Source of the DNA: Lysobacterales bacterium
GTDB taxonomy: Bacteria > Pseudomonadota > Gammaproteobacteria > Xanthomonadales > Rhodanobacteraceae
Assembly (NCBI GenBank): GCA_016707485.1
Contig: JADJHN010000003.1
Location: 682,001 to 746,000, forward strand
DNA: 64,000 bases
Direction: 5' to 3'
Part shown: piece by piece, positions 18,910 through 27,233 of the stretch
How the letters are laid out: every line of letters begins with the position of its first letter
Numbering within the stretch: the stretch's first letter is position 1
Program-made: the position numbers and the translations under genes
Notes under the pieces: generated by a model
What the model saw: the letters and a program-made list of their open reading frames with translations, nothing else
Told to the model about the DNA's origin: nothing
Database searches by the model: none

Positions 18910-19938
18910 TCACAGATACGATTTCACCAATAGTTCGCCAACCTGAACGGCATTCAGCGCGGCCCCTTTGCGGATGTTGTCGGATACGACCCAGAGATTT
19001 ATCCCCCGCGGGTGGGAAATATCCTCGCGAATCCGGCCTACAAATACCGCATCCCGGCCCGCCGCATCATCCGCCGGCGTGGGATAGCCGCCGGATTTGC
19101 GTTCATCGATGACGCACACCCCGGGCGCATTTTCCAGCAGTTCGCGCACCCGTTCTGGCGTGATCTTTTCGCGCGTCTCGATATGCACCGCCTCGGCATG
19201 ACCGAGGAACACCGGCACCCTGACCGCAGTCGCGTTCACCTGGATCGACTCGTCGCCGAGGATCTTGCGCGTTTCCCAGACCATCTTCATCTCTTCCCGC
19301 GTGTAGCCATTGTCCTGGAACTCGTCGATGTGCGGAATGACGTTGAAGGCGATCTGCTTGCTGAACTTCTTCGGCGTTACCGGCTGGAGATTGATCAAGG
19401 CCGTGGTTTGCACGCCCAATTCCTCGATGCCCGAGCGGCCAGCCCCGGAAACCGACTGGTAGGTGGCGACGTTGATGCGCTCGATGCCGACCGCACGATG
19501 GATCGGTGCCAGCGCAACCAGCATCTGCATGGTCGAACAATTCGGATTGGCGATGATGCCGCGCCGCCTGTAGCCGGCAATCGCTTCGGGATTGACCTCG
19601 CTGACCACCAGCGGGATCTCCGCGTCGTTGCGGAACTCCGAAGTGTTGTCGATGACCACTGCGCCCGCCGCCGCCGCGCGCGGGGCATGCTCGCGGCTGA
19701 CGCTGCCACCAGCCGAGAAGAATGCAATATCCATACCTGCAAAATCATAACTGGCAAGATCCTGCACAACCACCTTGCGCCCGCCGAAGTCGATTGTCTC
19801 GCCGGCGCTTCGTGCGCTTGCCAGCGGCACGAATTCACTGATCGGGAACTTGCGCTCGACGAGGATGCCGATCAGGGCATCGCCAACGGTGCCGGTGGCA
19901 CCGACCATGGCCACCTTGAATCTGTCTTTCTTGCTCAT
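18910..19938 (-). CDS. asd: Aspartate-semialdehyde dehydrogenase
   Basis: A 342-residue NADPH-dependent enzyme that reduces aspartyl phosphate to the semialdehyde, the branch point to lysine/diaminopimelate, threonine and methionine. The Rossmann motif VAMVGATGTVGD lies at residues 9-20. The active-site Cys is C134 in NPNCSTMQML, and QSVSGAGRSGIEEL and VPVFLGHAEAVHIET follow. I chose ATG 19938 (MSKKDRFKV); the frame is open to an upstream ATG at 19980 that would add 14 residues not typical of the family. The dap genes at the right end of the window use its product. Confidence 0.95.
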   Translation of the reverse strand: MSKKDRFKVAMVGATGTVGDALIGILVERKFPISEFVPLASARSAGETIDFGGRKVVVQDLASYDFAGMDIAFFSAGGSVSREHAPRAAAAGAVVIDNTSEFRNDAEIPLVVSEVNPEAIAGYRRRGIIANPNCSTMQMLVALAPIHRAVGIERINVATYQSVSGAGRSGIEELGVQTTALINLQPVTPKKFSKQIAFNVIPHIDEFQDNGYTREEMKMVWETRKILGDESIQVNATAVRVPVFLGHAEAVHIETREKITPERVRELLENAPGVCVIDERKSGGYPTPADDAAGRDAVFVGRIREDISHPRGINLWVVSDNIRKGAALNAVQVGELLVKSYL

Positions 19939-20066
19939 TTCGGGAACCTGGGAAGGAGTGGGCTCGAGCATGGCAAACACCGCAGCGACCCGGCGACGGC
20001 TTGCCTGACCCCCTCATCATTCAACAAGACGCCTGCGCGGGAAAGTGACGAAATCGCATCGGCTCA

Positions 20067-21167
20067 TCAATCGGCTGCTCCCGGCAGCAGCGGTTTCGGC
20101 GCCGCGACATCGGCGCACTGGGCACGATGGCGCAAGGCATGATCCATAAGGACCAGGGCAAGCATGGCCTCGACAATCGGCGTCGCGCGGAGGCCGACGC
20201 AGGGATCGTGGCGACCCTTGGTGCGCACCTCGACCGCCTCGCCGGCGAGATTCACGCTGCGCCCCGGGATGAGGATACTCGAAGTCGGCTTGAACGCGGC
20301 ACTGGCCAGGATCGTCTGACCGCTGCTGATGCCGCCGAGGATTCCACCGGCATGGTTGCTGAGGAAGCCCCGCGGCGTCATCTCGTCGCGATGCTCGCTG
20401 CCATGCTGGCCGACCACGGCAAAGCCATCGCCAATCTCGACGCCCTTGACCGCGTTGATCGACATCAGCGCGGCGGCCATGTCGCCATCAAGCTTGCCGT
20501 AAACCGGCTCACCCCAACCCGGCGGCACGCCTTCGGCAAGCACGTTGACCCTTGCCCCGATCGAATCGCCCGACTTGCGCAGGGCATTGATGAAACCCTC
20601 CAGTTCGCCAAGCATCGAGGCATCCGGCCAGAAGAACGGATTCTGCTCGACCGCCTGCCAATCGAAAGCACGCGGGACCAGATTGCCCATCCCGGCCAGA
20701 TAGCCACGAATCCGGATGCCGAAGTGCTCGGCCAGCCATTTGCGGGCGATGACGGCGGCGGCCACCCGCATGGTCGTCTCGCGCGCCGAGGCACGCCCGC
20801 CACCGCGCGGATCGCGAATGCCGTATTTCTGCCAGTAGGTGTAATCGGCATGACCGGGACGGAAGCTGTCGAGGATCTCGGCGTAATCCTTCGAGCGCTG
20901 ATCGGTGTTGCGGATCAGCAAGGCGATCGGCGTTCCGGTGGTGCGCCCTTCAAAAACGCCTGAGAGGATCTCGATTTCGTCGGCCTCGTGGCGTTGCGAG
21001 GTGAATTTCGAGCGCCCGCTTGCACGCCGCTCGAGATCGTGGCGGAAATCTTCGGCGGCAATCGCCAGGCCGGGCGGACAGCCGTCGATGACGCAACCAA
21101 TCGCCGGCCCATGACTCTCGCCAAAGGTGGTGACCGTGAACAGCTTTCCGAATGCGTTGCTCGACAT
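20067..21167 (-). CDS. aroC: Chorismate synthase
   Basis: A 366-residue FMN-dependent enzyme converting EPSP to chorismate, the precursor of tryptophan and the other aromatics. It has MSSNAFGKLFTVTTFGESHG, then RRASGRSKFTSQRHEADEI, RPGHADYTYWQKYGIRDPRGGGRASARET-type signatures, and the C-terminal GRHDPCVGLRATPIVEAML. The first ATG of the open frame (21194) would add nine non-conserved residues, so ATG 21167 is preferred. It follows prmB by 27 nt on the same strand, the usual prmB-aroC order in gammaproteobacteria. Confidence 0.96.
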   Translation of the reverse strand: MSSNAFGKLFTVTTFGESHGPAIGCVIDGCPPGLAIAAEDFRHDLERRASGRSKFTSQRHEADEIEILSGVFEGRTTGTPIALLIRNTDQRSKDYAEILDSFRPGHADYTYWQKYGIRDPRGGGRASARETTMRVAAAVIARKWLAEHFGIRIRGYLAGMGNLVPRAFDWQAVEQNPFFWPDASMLGELEGFINALRKSGDSIGARVNVLAEGVPPGWGEPVYGKLDGDMAAALMSINAVKGVEIGDGFAVVGQHGSEHRDEMTPRGFLSNHAGGILGGISSGQTILASAAFKPTSSILIPGRSVNLAGEAVEVRTKGRHDPCVGLRATPIVEAMLALVLMDHALRHRAQCADVAAPKPLLPGAAD

Positions 21168-21194
21168 GGCGGTGCGAGGATTCCCGGTTTGCAA

Positions 21195-22109
21195 TCAGCG
21201 TTGCGCGGCCGCGCGGATCGCGTCGGCATGTTCGACAAGGTCGCCGCGATCGACGACGAAGACGCCCATCTGGCCAACCGCGAACTCGACCCAGTTGAAC
21301 GGCACCTCGGGCAACAATTCAACCAGGGCACGCTCGCTCTCGCCAACCTCGACAATCAACACGCCATCCTCGGTCAGCACCTCGGGCGCTTCACGCAGTA
21401 GGCGCAAGGCCAGGTCGAGCCCGTCGTTGCCGGCTGTCAAACCCAGCTTTGGCTCATGTGCATATTCGGCCGGCATGGCCGCGTATTCGTCCTCGGTCAC
21501 ATACGGCGGATTGCTGACGATGAGGTCGTAGCGCTCGCCGCGCACGCCTTCGAACAAATCCGAGCTTATCGCACGCACTCGATCGCCGACGTCCTGGTAC
21601 TCGATGTTCTCGCGCGCGAGGGCGAGGGCGTCGTCGCTGACATCGACCAGATCGACCAGCCAATCCGGGTAGTGCGAGGCCATGGCAATGCCGATGCAGC
21701 CGGAACCCGTGCACAGGTCCAGCGCGCGAAACACCTCGCGGTCATCCAGCCACGGCGAGAATCCACCGAGTATCAATTCGGCAATCGGCGAACGAGGCAC
21801 CAGTGCCCGCCTGTCGGAAATGAACTCGAGGCCGGCAAACCAGGCCTTGCCGGTAAGGTACGCGATTGGCGTGCGTTCCTTGATGCGTCGCTCGATCAAG
21901 GCCAGCACGGCGAGCTTCTCCTCGGCGACCAGCCGCGCCTGCCCGTAGGCCGGCGACAGGTCATGCGGCAGCTGCAGGGTCTGCAGGACCAGATGGGTAG
22001 CCTCGTCGAGCGCGTTGTCGTAGCTGTGGCCGAAAGTCAGTCCGGCCGCGGAGAACCGGCTGGCAGCGTAACGGATGAAGTCGATGATCGTGGCGAGTTC
22101 GGCGGTCAT
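21195..22109 (-). CDS. prmB: 50S ribosomal protein L3 N5-glutamine methyltransferase PrmB
   Basis: A 304-residue SAM-dependent methyltransferase that modifies a glutamine of ribosomal protein L3. An N-terminal helical substrate domain is followed by the SAM motif LDLCTGSGCIGIAMA and the catalytic NPPY motif in YDLIVSNPPYVTEDEYAAMP. The extended YVTEDEY after NPPY and the length favour PrmB over PrmC. ATG 22109 gives MTAELATIIDFIRY. A clear promoter lies 30-57 nt upstream. Confidence 0.92.
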   Translation of the reverse strand: MTAELATIIDFIRYAASRFSAAGLTFGHSYDNALDEATHLVLQTLQLPHDLSPAYGQARLVAEEKLAVLALIERRIKERTPIAYLTGKAWFAGLEFISDRRALVPRSPIAELILGGFSPWLDDREVFRALDLCTGSGCIGIAMASHYPDWLVDLVDVSDDALALARENIEYQDVGDRVRAISSDLFEGVRGERYDLIVSNPPYVTEDEYAAMPAEYAHEPKLGLTAGNDGLDLALRLLREAPEVLTEDGVLIVEVGESERALVELLPEVPFNWVEFAVGQMGVFVVDRGDLVEHADAIRAAAQR

Positions 22110-22138
22110 TGAATGTGCGGATCCAGACGTGGTCGGCA

Positions 22139-22166
22139 ATTATAGGCGGGTCGAACGACTTGTCAG
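22139..22166 (-). promoter_or_regulatory. Sigma-70-type promoter for prmB(-aroC)
   Basis: On the minus strand a -35 CTGACA (22166-22161) and a perfect -10 TATAAT (22144-22139) are separated by 16 nt. The predicted start site would give a leader of about 23 nt before the prmB ATG at 22109. Confidence 0.65.
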
Positions 22167-22461
22167 AACCGGTAATCCCCACACAGGAATCCGCCTCGGC
22201 AAAACGCGGCCATCAAGCCCTGCGAGTCCCTCGATTTGGCAGGAACTGCACTTCTGCGCCGGATTGACAGCAGCCTGCGGCGAAGGGGGTGCAGGCCGTT
22301 GCGCATCCGCTGTGCTGCCTCATTGCCCACTCGGCACCTCGCCAGCGACCAAAATTTCATGTTATGTTCGGCGGTCGGCTCCGCTTTACGAAGCAAAACA
22401 AATGCGCGCCGAGTGTTTCCTTTATATTTTTTCGCGACCAGACATTTGGGGATCCAAGAGA
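22167..22461. other. Divergent intergenic region, prmB / IPTL protein
   Basis: With the promoter above, this makes a 352-nt gap between divergent genes. The right half becomes AT-richer than its surroundings (around 22390-22440), which fits a promoter for the plus-strand gene at 22462. I could not assign convincing -35/-10 boxes there, and I see no riboswitch consensus, small gene or repeat. Confidence 0.4.
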
Positions 22462-23217
22462 ATGAACAACAAGATTATCGCTGCATCCTGCGCCATCGCC
22501 TTGAGTGTTGCCGGAATTTCCGCAGCCCAGGCCAAAGGCGGCCCGGGACTTGGCTTGTCTACGGCCACCGGCAATTTCATCGGCGCATCCAGTGCAACGC
22601 CACGTCCTGCCGGCATGGCTCCGACGTGCATTTCCGTGGCCGGCATGACCGGCAATGGCGATTGGGGAAGTGGCGATCCCAACAACACGGTGATCGAAAT
22701 CAATATCGGTGCCGGCAATGAAATGACCGGCGCGGCGGCCGATGCCTCGATCACCGCTTTCAGCCCGAGCTGGCTCTCCGAGGCAACGGTGACCTTTTCC
22801 TCAACGACCGCGTCGGATCCCAATGCGATCAACCTCACCATGTCCGGCACCGATGCCTCTGGCACAGAAGAAACCAGCACCGGCGGCGTTCTTCTGTTTG
22901 CTGACTACAGCTTGCCGAATATCCCGGTGAATGCCGATGGCATCCTGCGCCTCGAGTTCAACGAAGGTTTTGACGATGGCAGTGTCAATCCGGATTCCCA
23001 ATGGAATGATGCCGCTGCTCCGACCACCTGTCAGGGTATCTATCTGACCTGCACGGATCAGGCTGCATGCGACGCGGCAGTTTCGGGTGGCGGTGGCACA
23101 CCGCTTGGCGAAACCCAGGAATTGCCGACCTTGAGTCAGTGGGCGATGGGTCTCCTCGCACTCGGCCTCGGCATGCTTGCATTCCGCTCGCGCAAGCGCC
23201 TGTTCCCGATGCATTGA
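22462..23217 (+). CDS. Secreted protein with IPTL-CTERM sorting signal
   Basis: A 251-residue exported protein. The signal peptide covers residues 1-24 (MNNKIIAAS...AQA). The body is low in charge and rich in Thr, Ser, Asn and Gly, with three Cys pairs or so (MAPTCISVAG, TTCQGIYLTCTDQAAC). The C-terminus has the three-part sorting signal ELPTLSQWAMGLLALGLG, a hydrophobic helix, and a basic end RSRKRLF. This corresponds to the IPTL-CTERM type (I-P-T-L-S-x-W), here with L in place of I. Such tails are thought to be recognised by an exosortase-like or related envelope processing enzyme. The function of the body is unknown. A hairpin terminator follows at 23248. Confidence 0.8.
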   Translation: MNNKIIAASCAIALSVAGISAAQAKGGPGLGLSTATGNFIGASSATPRPAGMAPTCISVAGMTGNGDWGSGDPNNTVIEINIGAGNEMTGAAADASITAFSPSWLSEATVTFSSTTASDPNAINLTMSGTDASGTEETSTGGVLLFADYSLPNIPVNADGILRLEFNEGFDDGSVNPDSQWNDAAAPTTCQGIYLTCTDQAACDAAVSGGGGTPLGETQELPTLSQWAMGLLALGLGMLAFRSRKRLFPMH

Positions 23218-23247
23218 TCGCAGCACGATCGGATATCGTGCGTTCCT

Positions 23248-23270
23248 GCGGCCGGGCATGTCCCGGCCGC
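23248..23270 (+). terminator. Terminator after the IPTL-CTERM gene
   Basis: GCGGCCGGG (23248-23256) and CCCGGCCGC (23262-23270) form a perfect 9-bp stem with a 5-nt loop, followed by ATTGCTTTCC. It starts 30 nt after the stop codon. A weaker hairpin, CACGAT..ATCGTG, lies just before it. Confidence 0.6.
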
Positions 23271-23366
23271 ATTGCTTTCCGGCCTCCCCGCAGAATCCGG
23301 GATCCGGCTCTGGGCCTGACGAGTTGCGCGCAGCCCGGAAACCTTCGGTGCCGTTATACTGCTGCC

Positions 23367-24008
23367 ATGAAATTCGCCCTGATTCGTGGACGCGTCAGCA
23401 CCACCTCCCTGTTTGTCATCGCCGCTTTGGGCGTCGCCATCGGCCTCTGGGCGGGAGCGCGCTGGATGTCGCCGGATCCCGCGCCAAAGACAAACATCGC
23501 CGTCATGTATCCGGCTCCGCTGGGCGTCCCCGACTTCACCTTGCAGCGTGCCGACGGGAAGGCATTCACGGCCGCCGACCTGCGCGGACACTGGACGATC
23601 GCGTTTTTCGGCTTCACGCATTGCCCGGATGTGTGCCCGACCACGCTGGCGGCGTTCAAGCAGGTCTGGGCCAGGCTGGCCGAGCACGGCAAGACCGAAA
23701 AGGTGCAGTTCCTCTTCATCTCGGTCGATCCGCAGCGCGACACGCCGGAGCAACTCGCGCGCTACATCGCGTTCTTCAACAAGGATTTCATTGCGGCGAC
23801 TGCTGTCGACGAGGAATTGACCCGCTTGACCCGCGCCCTTGGCATCCTCTATCTGCGTGTCCCCGATCAAGCCGGCGGCTACAGCATCGATCACAGCGCT
23901 TCAGCCATGATCATAGATCCTGAAGGTCGCCGCGCCGGCATGTTCCGCCCGCCGTTCGCGGTGGAGCCGATCAGTGCCGACATCCTCGCCCTGGTCGAAG
24001 CCCGATGA
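23367..24008 (+). CDS. SCO1/SenC family copper-binding protein
   Basis: A 213-residue membrane-anchored thioredoxin-fold protein with an N-terminal signal anchor (SLFVIAALGVAIGLWAGARW). The metal-binding CPDVC motif places Cys at C86 and C90 in FFGFTHCPDVCPTTL, and the distal His is H176 in YSIDHSASAMIID. SCO proteins deliver or reduce copper for the CuA site of cytochrome oxidase and act in copper and redox homeostasis in the periplasm. The stop overlaps the psd start by 4 nt, so the two are co-translated. TATACT ends 6 nt before the ATG at 23367, hinting at a very short leader. Confidence 0.92.
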   Translation: MKFALIRGRVSTTSLFVIAALGVAIGLWAGARWMSPDPAPKTNIAVMYPAPLGVPDFTLQRADGKAFTAADLRGHWTIAFFGFTHCPDVCPTTLAAFKQVWARLAEHGKTEKVQFLFISVDPQRDTPEQLARYIAFFNKDFIAATAVDEELTRLTRALGILYLRVPDQAGGYSIDHSASAMIIDPEGRRAGMFRPPFAVEPISADILALVEAR

Positions 24009-24862
24009 CTCCCGGCATCCTGCTGCAATACCTGCTGCCGCACCGCTTGCTGTCGCGAATCATCTTCCACGTCACGCGCTGGACATGGACACCATGGAAG
24101 AACCTGCTGATCCGCCAGATCTCGCAGCGCTTCAAGGTTGATCTGGGCGAAGCAGCCGAACCCGACATCAACGCCTATGCGCATTTCAATGCGTTCTTCA
24201 CGCGCGCCCTGAAGCCGGGCGCGCGGCCGATGAGCGCCGATGCAAACGTGCTCGTTTGTCCGGCGGACGGCCATGTCAGCCAGTCCGGGGCAATCCATGG
24301 AGGGCGCATCTTCCAGGCCAAGGGCCGGGATTTCAGCGCAGTCGAGCTGCTCGGCGATGCGCAAGCCGCCGTTGCCTACGCGGATGGCCAGTTCATCACC
24401 ATCTACCTGTCGCCGCGTGACTACCATCGCGTGCACATGCCGATGAGCGGAACCTTGGTCGCCACCACGCATATTCCCGGGCGGATTTTCAGCGTGGCGC
24501 CAAAAGCCGTCGAGTCGATTCCTCGCCTGTTTGCGCGCAACGAACGCCTCGTCTGCCATTTCGAGGGTGCGCACGGGCCGTTTGCAGTTGTGCTGGTTGG
24601 TGCCTTGCTTGTGTCCAGCGTATCGACTGTCTGGGGGAATCTTGAAATTCCCCCGTACGCCTCCCGCGTGAACAAACGTGACTACCGCGGCCAATCGATC
24701 CGGCTCGAGCGCGGGGCGGAGATGGGTCGTTTCAACATGGGTTCGACGGTCATCCTCTTGCTGCCGGCAGTGGGGCCGCGGCTGGACCCAAGGCTGGTGC
24801 CCGAACAGGCGGTGCGCGTCCGCCAGGACATGGGCGCACTCGGCCCGGGCGCAGAAGACTGA
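24005..24862 (+). CDS. psd: Phosphatidylserine decarboxylase
   Basis: A 285-residue proenzyme that makes phosphatidylethanolamine from phosphatidylserine at the inner membrane. The self-cleavage motif is FNMGSTVILLLP. Cleavage between G246 and S247 would turn S247 into the pyruvoyl group of the small subunit. The catalytic D88 (CPADGHVS) and H144 (YHRVHMP) are present, with the PE-type YLSPRDYHRVHMP motif. It overlaps the SCO1 gene by 4 nt. Three-residue GST rather than LGST is within family variation. Confidence 0.95.
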   Translation: MTPGILLQYLLPHRLLSRIIFHVTRWTWTPWKNLLIRQISQRFKVDLGEAAEPDINAYAHFNAFFTRALKPGARPMSADANVLVCPADGHVSQSGAIHGGRIFQAKGRDFSAVELLGDAQAAVAYADGQFITIYLSPRDYHRVHMPMSGTLVATTHIPGRIFSVAPKAVESIPRLFARNERLVCHFEGAHGPFAVVLVGALLVSSVSTVWGNLEIPPYASRVNKRDYRGQSIRLERGAEMGRFNMGSTVILLLPAVGPRLDPRLVPEQAVRVRQDMGALGPGAED

Positions 24863-24994
24863 ATCGATCAAGCTTGAGAAATTCGTTGAAAGTGTGAATC
24901 AGGCATAGCTTTACCCCCCGGAATGCGACTAGAATTGTCAGAACATTACATTCCGCGTCACTTGAGCGGCTGTCGAATATCAGGGGGAACATCC

Positions 24995-25432
24995 ATGCAA
25001 CTGATTACTCGCTTGATTGCACTTACCCGCGGCGTCCAGCTTCGTCGCCAGTTCAAGGAAATCGAGAAGGTTCTGGAGCAATTGCCAGCCAACTCGCGGC
25101 GCCAGCTGGCCGCACTCTCGATGCGCGAGTTCTCGAATGCGACGAAATGCGAATATCCGCATCTCTACGCGACGCCACCGGAAGAGAAGTATTCGCCTTG
25201 GGGCAGCGGTACCGCGATCGGCTACGAGCGCATGAAATCCGACAGCCTGCAGGTGCGCCTGCGTGGCCTTGCCCTCTGGCTCACGGTGACCTTCCATGAA
25301 ACCAAGGATTCCCCGTACGCCGATCAACGCGAACTGCACCGCCAGGTCATGCGCACATTGCGCACCTTGAAGGAATCGGTGCCTGCCAACGAGATGTCGC
25401 AACTGCTGGCAAATCATCCCCAGGCAGCCTGA
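24995..25432 (+). CDS. Conserved small protein of unknown function
   Basis: A protein of 145 residues with no signal peptide and no membrane segment. It is helical and rich in charged residues, with LPANSRRQLAALSMREFSNA and a central KCEYPHLYATPPEEKYSPWG, then an amphipathic C-terminal half. I do not recognise a domain. An AGGGGGA ribosome-binding site lies 8 nt before ATG 24995, and a strong terminator follows, so this is a real single-gene transcript that is probably well expressed. It could be a cytoplasmic adaptor or a regulator; nothing in the sequence decides. Confidence 0.7.
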   Translation: MQLITRLIALTRGVQLRRQFKEIEKVLEQLPANSRRQLAALSMREFSNATKCEYPHLYATPPEEKYSPWGSGTAIGYERMKSDSLQVRLRGLALWLTVTFHETKDSPYADQRELHRQVMRTLRTLKESVPANEMSQLLANHPQAA

Positions 25433-25471
25433 GTCGACATTTCTCGCAATCAGCAGATTGCAGACAGAAGA

Positions 25472-25497
25472 AGCACGGCTTGGGCCGTGCTTTTTTT
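25472..25497 (+). terminator. Rho-independent terminator
   Basis: AGCACGGC (25472-25479) pairs with GCCGTGCT (25484-25491) around a 4-nt loop and runs directly into seven T residues (25491-25497). It is a textbook intrinsic terminator 39 nt after the stop of the preceding gene. Confidence 0.93.
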
Positions 25498-25600
25498 GTG
25501 GCCAGGAACTTGCCGGGATTGCTGGCGGTGCGGCCGCCTGCGTCGCCGACGGCTGGCGGCCTTATCGCCATAAACGTCTGCCATTCCTATCGGTGTCGCC

Positions 25601-27109
25601 CTAGCGCCCGCAAGCTGGCAGGCGCAGCCGCTGGCCGGCCTTGATCGGATAATGCGGCGCGCGGATGTGATTCAGCTGTGCGATCTCGCGAATCTGGCTT
25701 GCGCCGCAGCCGCTCTTGCGCGCAATGGCCGCAAGATTGTCGCCGCGCCGCACGACATACACATTTGCCGTGGCCGCCGCCTTTCTGGCAACAGCACCTT
25801 GCGCCGGTCGTACGGCTGCCGTGGCCGCATTCAGTGTTTTCGCCAGATCGACCCAGGCTCCCGTGCCGCACTTGCCCGCATAGGCCAGCTGCAGCGGTGC
25901 CGGGACCTCCAGGCGTGTGCCAACGGGCAGCTTCGCCTGCGGGTCGAGCGCCGGATTCAGGTTGCGCAGTGCGCGGAACCAGCCATCGTAGAGATTTCCT
26001 TCGCTGCCGAAACAGACGGTCAACTCGGTCAGCGTTGCCGGCACGGTCAATTCGATGCTTGCAGGGCGGCCGTCGATCTTCGGGAACTCGAGGTTATAGC
26101 GCTCCGGGTGCAGGAACAACCAGGCCGCCGCAAGCACCATCGGCACATAGTCGCGGGTTTCATCGGGCAGGATCGAGTAGATCTTCGGATCCCAGAAACT
26201 TGTCGATCCGCCTTGTGCGGCGAGTCGGCGCATGCGCCCCTCGCCGCCATTGTAGGCGGCAATGACAAGCTCCAGGTTGCCATTGAATACTTTCAGTTGT
26301 TCATTGATATAGGCTGCGTTGGCCCGCGCCGAAAGGCCCGGATCGAAGCGCTGGTCGAACCCATCGCGCGAGCTGAGGCCGAAGCGCAAGCCCGTGGCAT
26401 ACATGAACTGCAACGGCCCCGATGCCCCCGCCCGCGAGACCGCGTGGACGCGACCATTCGACTCCTTGGCCAGCATGCCGAACAGCAAGGCCTCGGGCAG
26501 GCCGGCCTTGTGATATTCCGGCCACATGCGGTAACGCATGATCTCGTAGTTGACATAGGTGGTGATGAGGTTGGGCCGGTACTGCGTGAGCCACTGCTCG
26601 ATGCCGGCGTTGACCGCATCGTTGATGGTCAGGATGTCGGCCAGTTCGCGCCCATTGAGGAGGGTGATGGTGCGTTTCATCTCCGGCAGGCTGCCGATCA
26701 CCGGCGAGGTTTCGCCGGCTTCGGTCTTGTCTTCCTCGACAATTCGATCCGGATCCTCGGCACTTTCGAGCAAGGGAGCATCCACGCCGAGACGCAACAG
26801 GCGATCGTAGGCCGAGAAAAAGCGCGCCTGATCACAGCCCGCGACCGTCCCGCAAAGGATCGCCTTGGCCTGCAGATCATCGAGTGCGGCCTTGATCTCT
26901 ATCGCGGCGCGATCGCGTTCGCCGCTTCGGGCGAGGATCAAGCCGGCTTCAAAGCGCTTGCTGATGCCGTCGAGCTGCGCAAACAGGGCATTGACTGCGA
27001 CCTCATCGACCTTCCCCGTCGCCGTCGGTCGGCTGCCAGTGGTGACGCCTGCACATGACGCCAGCATGGCAGCGCACAAGGTCAGGGTGAATCGAAAAAG
27101 CAGCGACAT
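25601..27109 (-). CDS. mltD: MltD-like membrane-bound lytic murein transglycosylase, LysM-containing
   Basis: A 502-residue lipoprotein (LTLCAAMLASCAG lipobox) that cleaves peptidoglycan glycan strands. After an N-terminal helical extension of about 130 residues comes the SLT domain. The catalytic Glu is E216 in MLAKESNGRVHAVS, followed by AGASGPLQFMYATG and the AAYNGGEGR motif. A second, degenerate carbohydrate-binding region precedes a C-terminal LysM (VYVVRRGDNLAAIARKSGC...AGQRLRLP). The start was set to ATG 27109 rather than the TTG at 27115. The long N-terminal extension is unlike E. coli MltD. It is divergent from the HerA-like gene. Confidence 0.85.
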   Translation of the reverse strand: MSLLFRFTLTLCAAMLASCAGVTTGSRPTATGKVDEVAVNALFAQLDGISKRFEAGLILARSGERDRAAIEIKAALDDLQAKAILCGTVAGCDQARFFSAYDRLLRLGVDAPLLESAEDPDRIVEEDKTEAGETSPVIGSLPEMKRTITLLNGRELADILTINDAVNAGIEQWLTQYRPNLITTYVNYEIMRYRMWPEYHKAGLPEALLFGMLAKESNGRVHAVSRAGASGPLQFMYATGLRFGLSSRDGFDQRFDPGLSARANAAYINEQLKVFNGNLELVIAAYNGGEGRMRRLAAQGGSTSFWDPKIYSILPDETRDYVPMVLAAAWLFLHPERYNLEFPKIDGRPASIELTVPATLTELTVCFGSEGNLYDGWFRALRNLNPALDPQAKLPVGTRLEVPAPLQLAYAGKCGTGAWVDLAKTLNAATAAVRPAQGAVARKAAATANVYVVRRGDNLAAIARKSGCGASQIREIAQLNHIRAPHYPIKAGQRLRLPACGR

Positions 27110-27233
27110 CGGCAAGTGTCCCGGTCAACAAACACGCCACGGTAACCGAGGATCGCATCGGCGGCAACGCGCGGACGACCGCTCGTCTACAATCCCTGCT
27201 TCTGTATTCGGCGAATGACCAAGGAGTCCAGCG

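Noticed and set aside
22167..22461. Possible cyclic-di-GMP riboswitch before the IPTL-tailed gene
   Set aside because: The conserved GCAAACC/GACGCAAAGC-type elements are not present in the leader.
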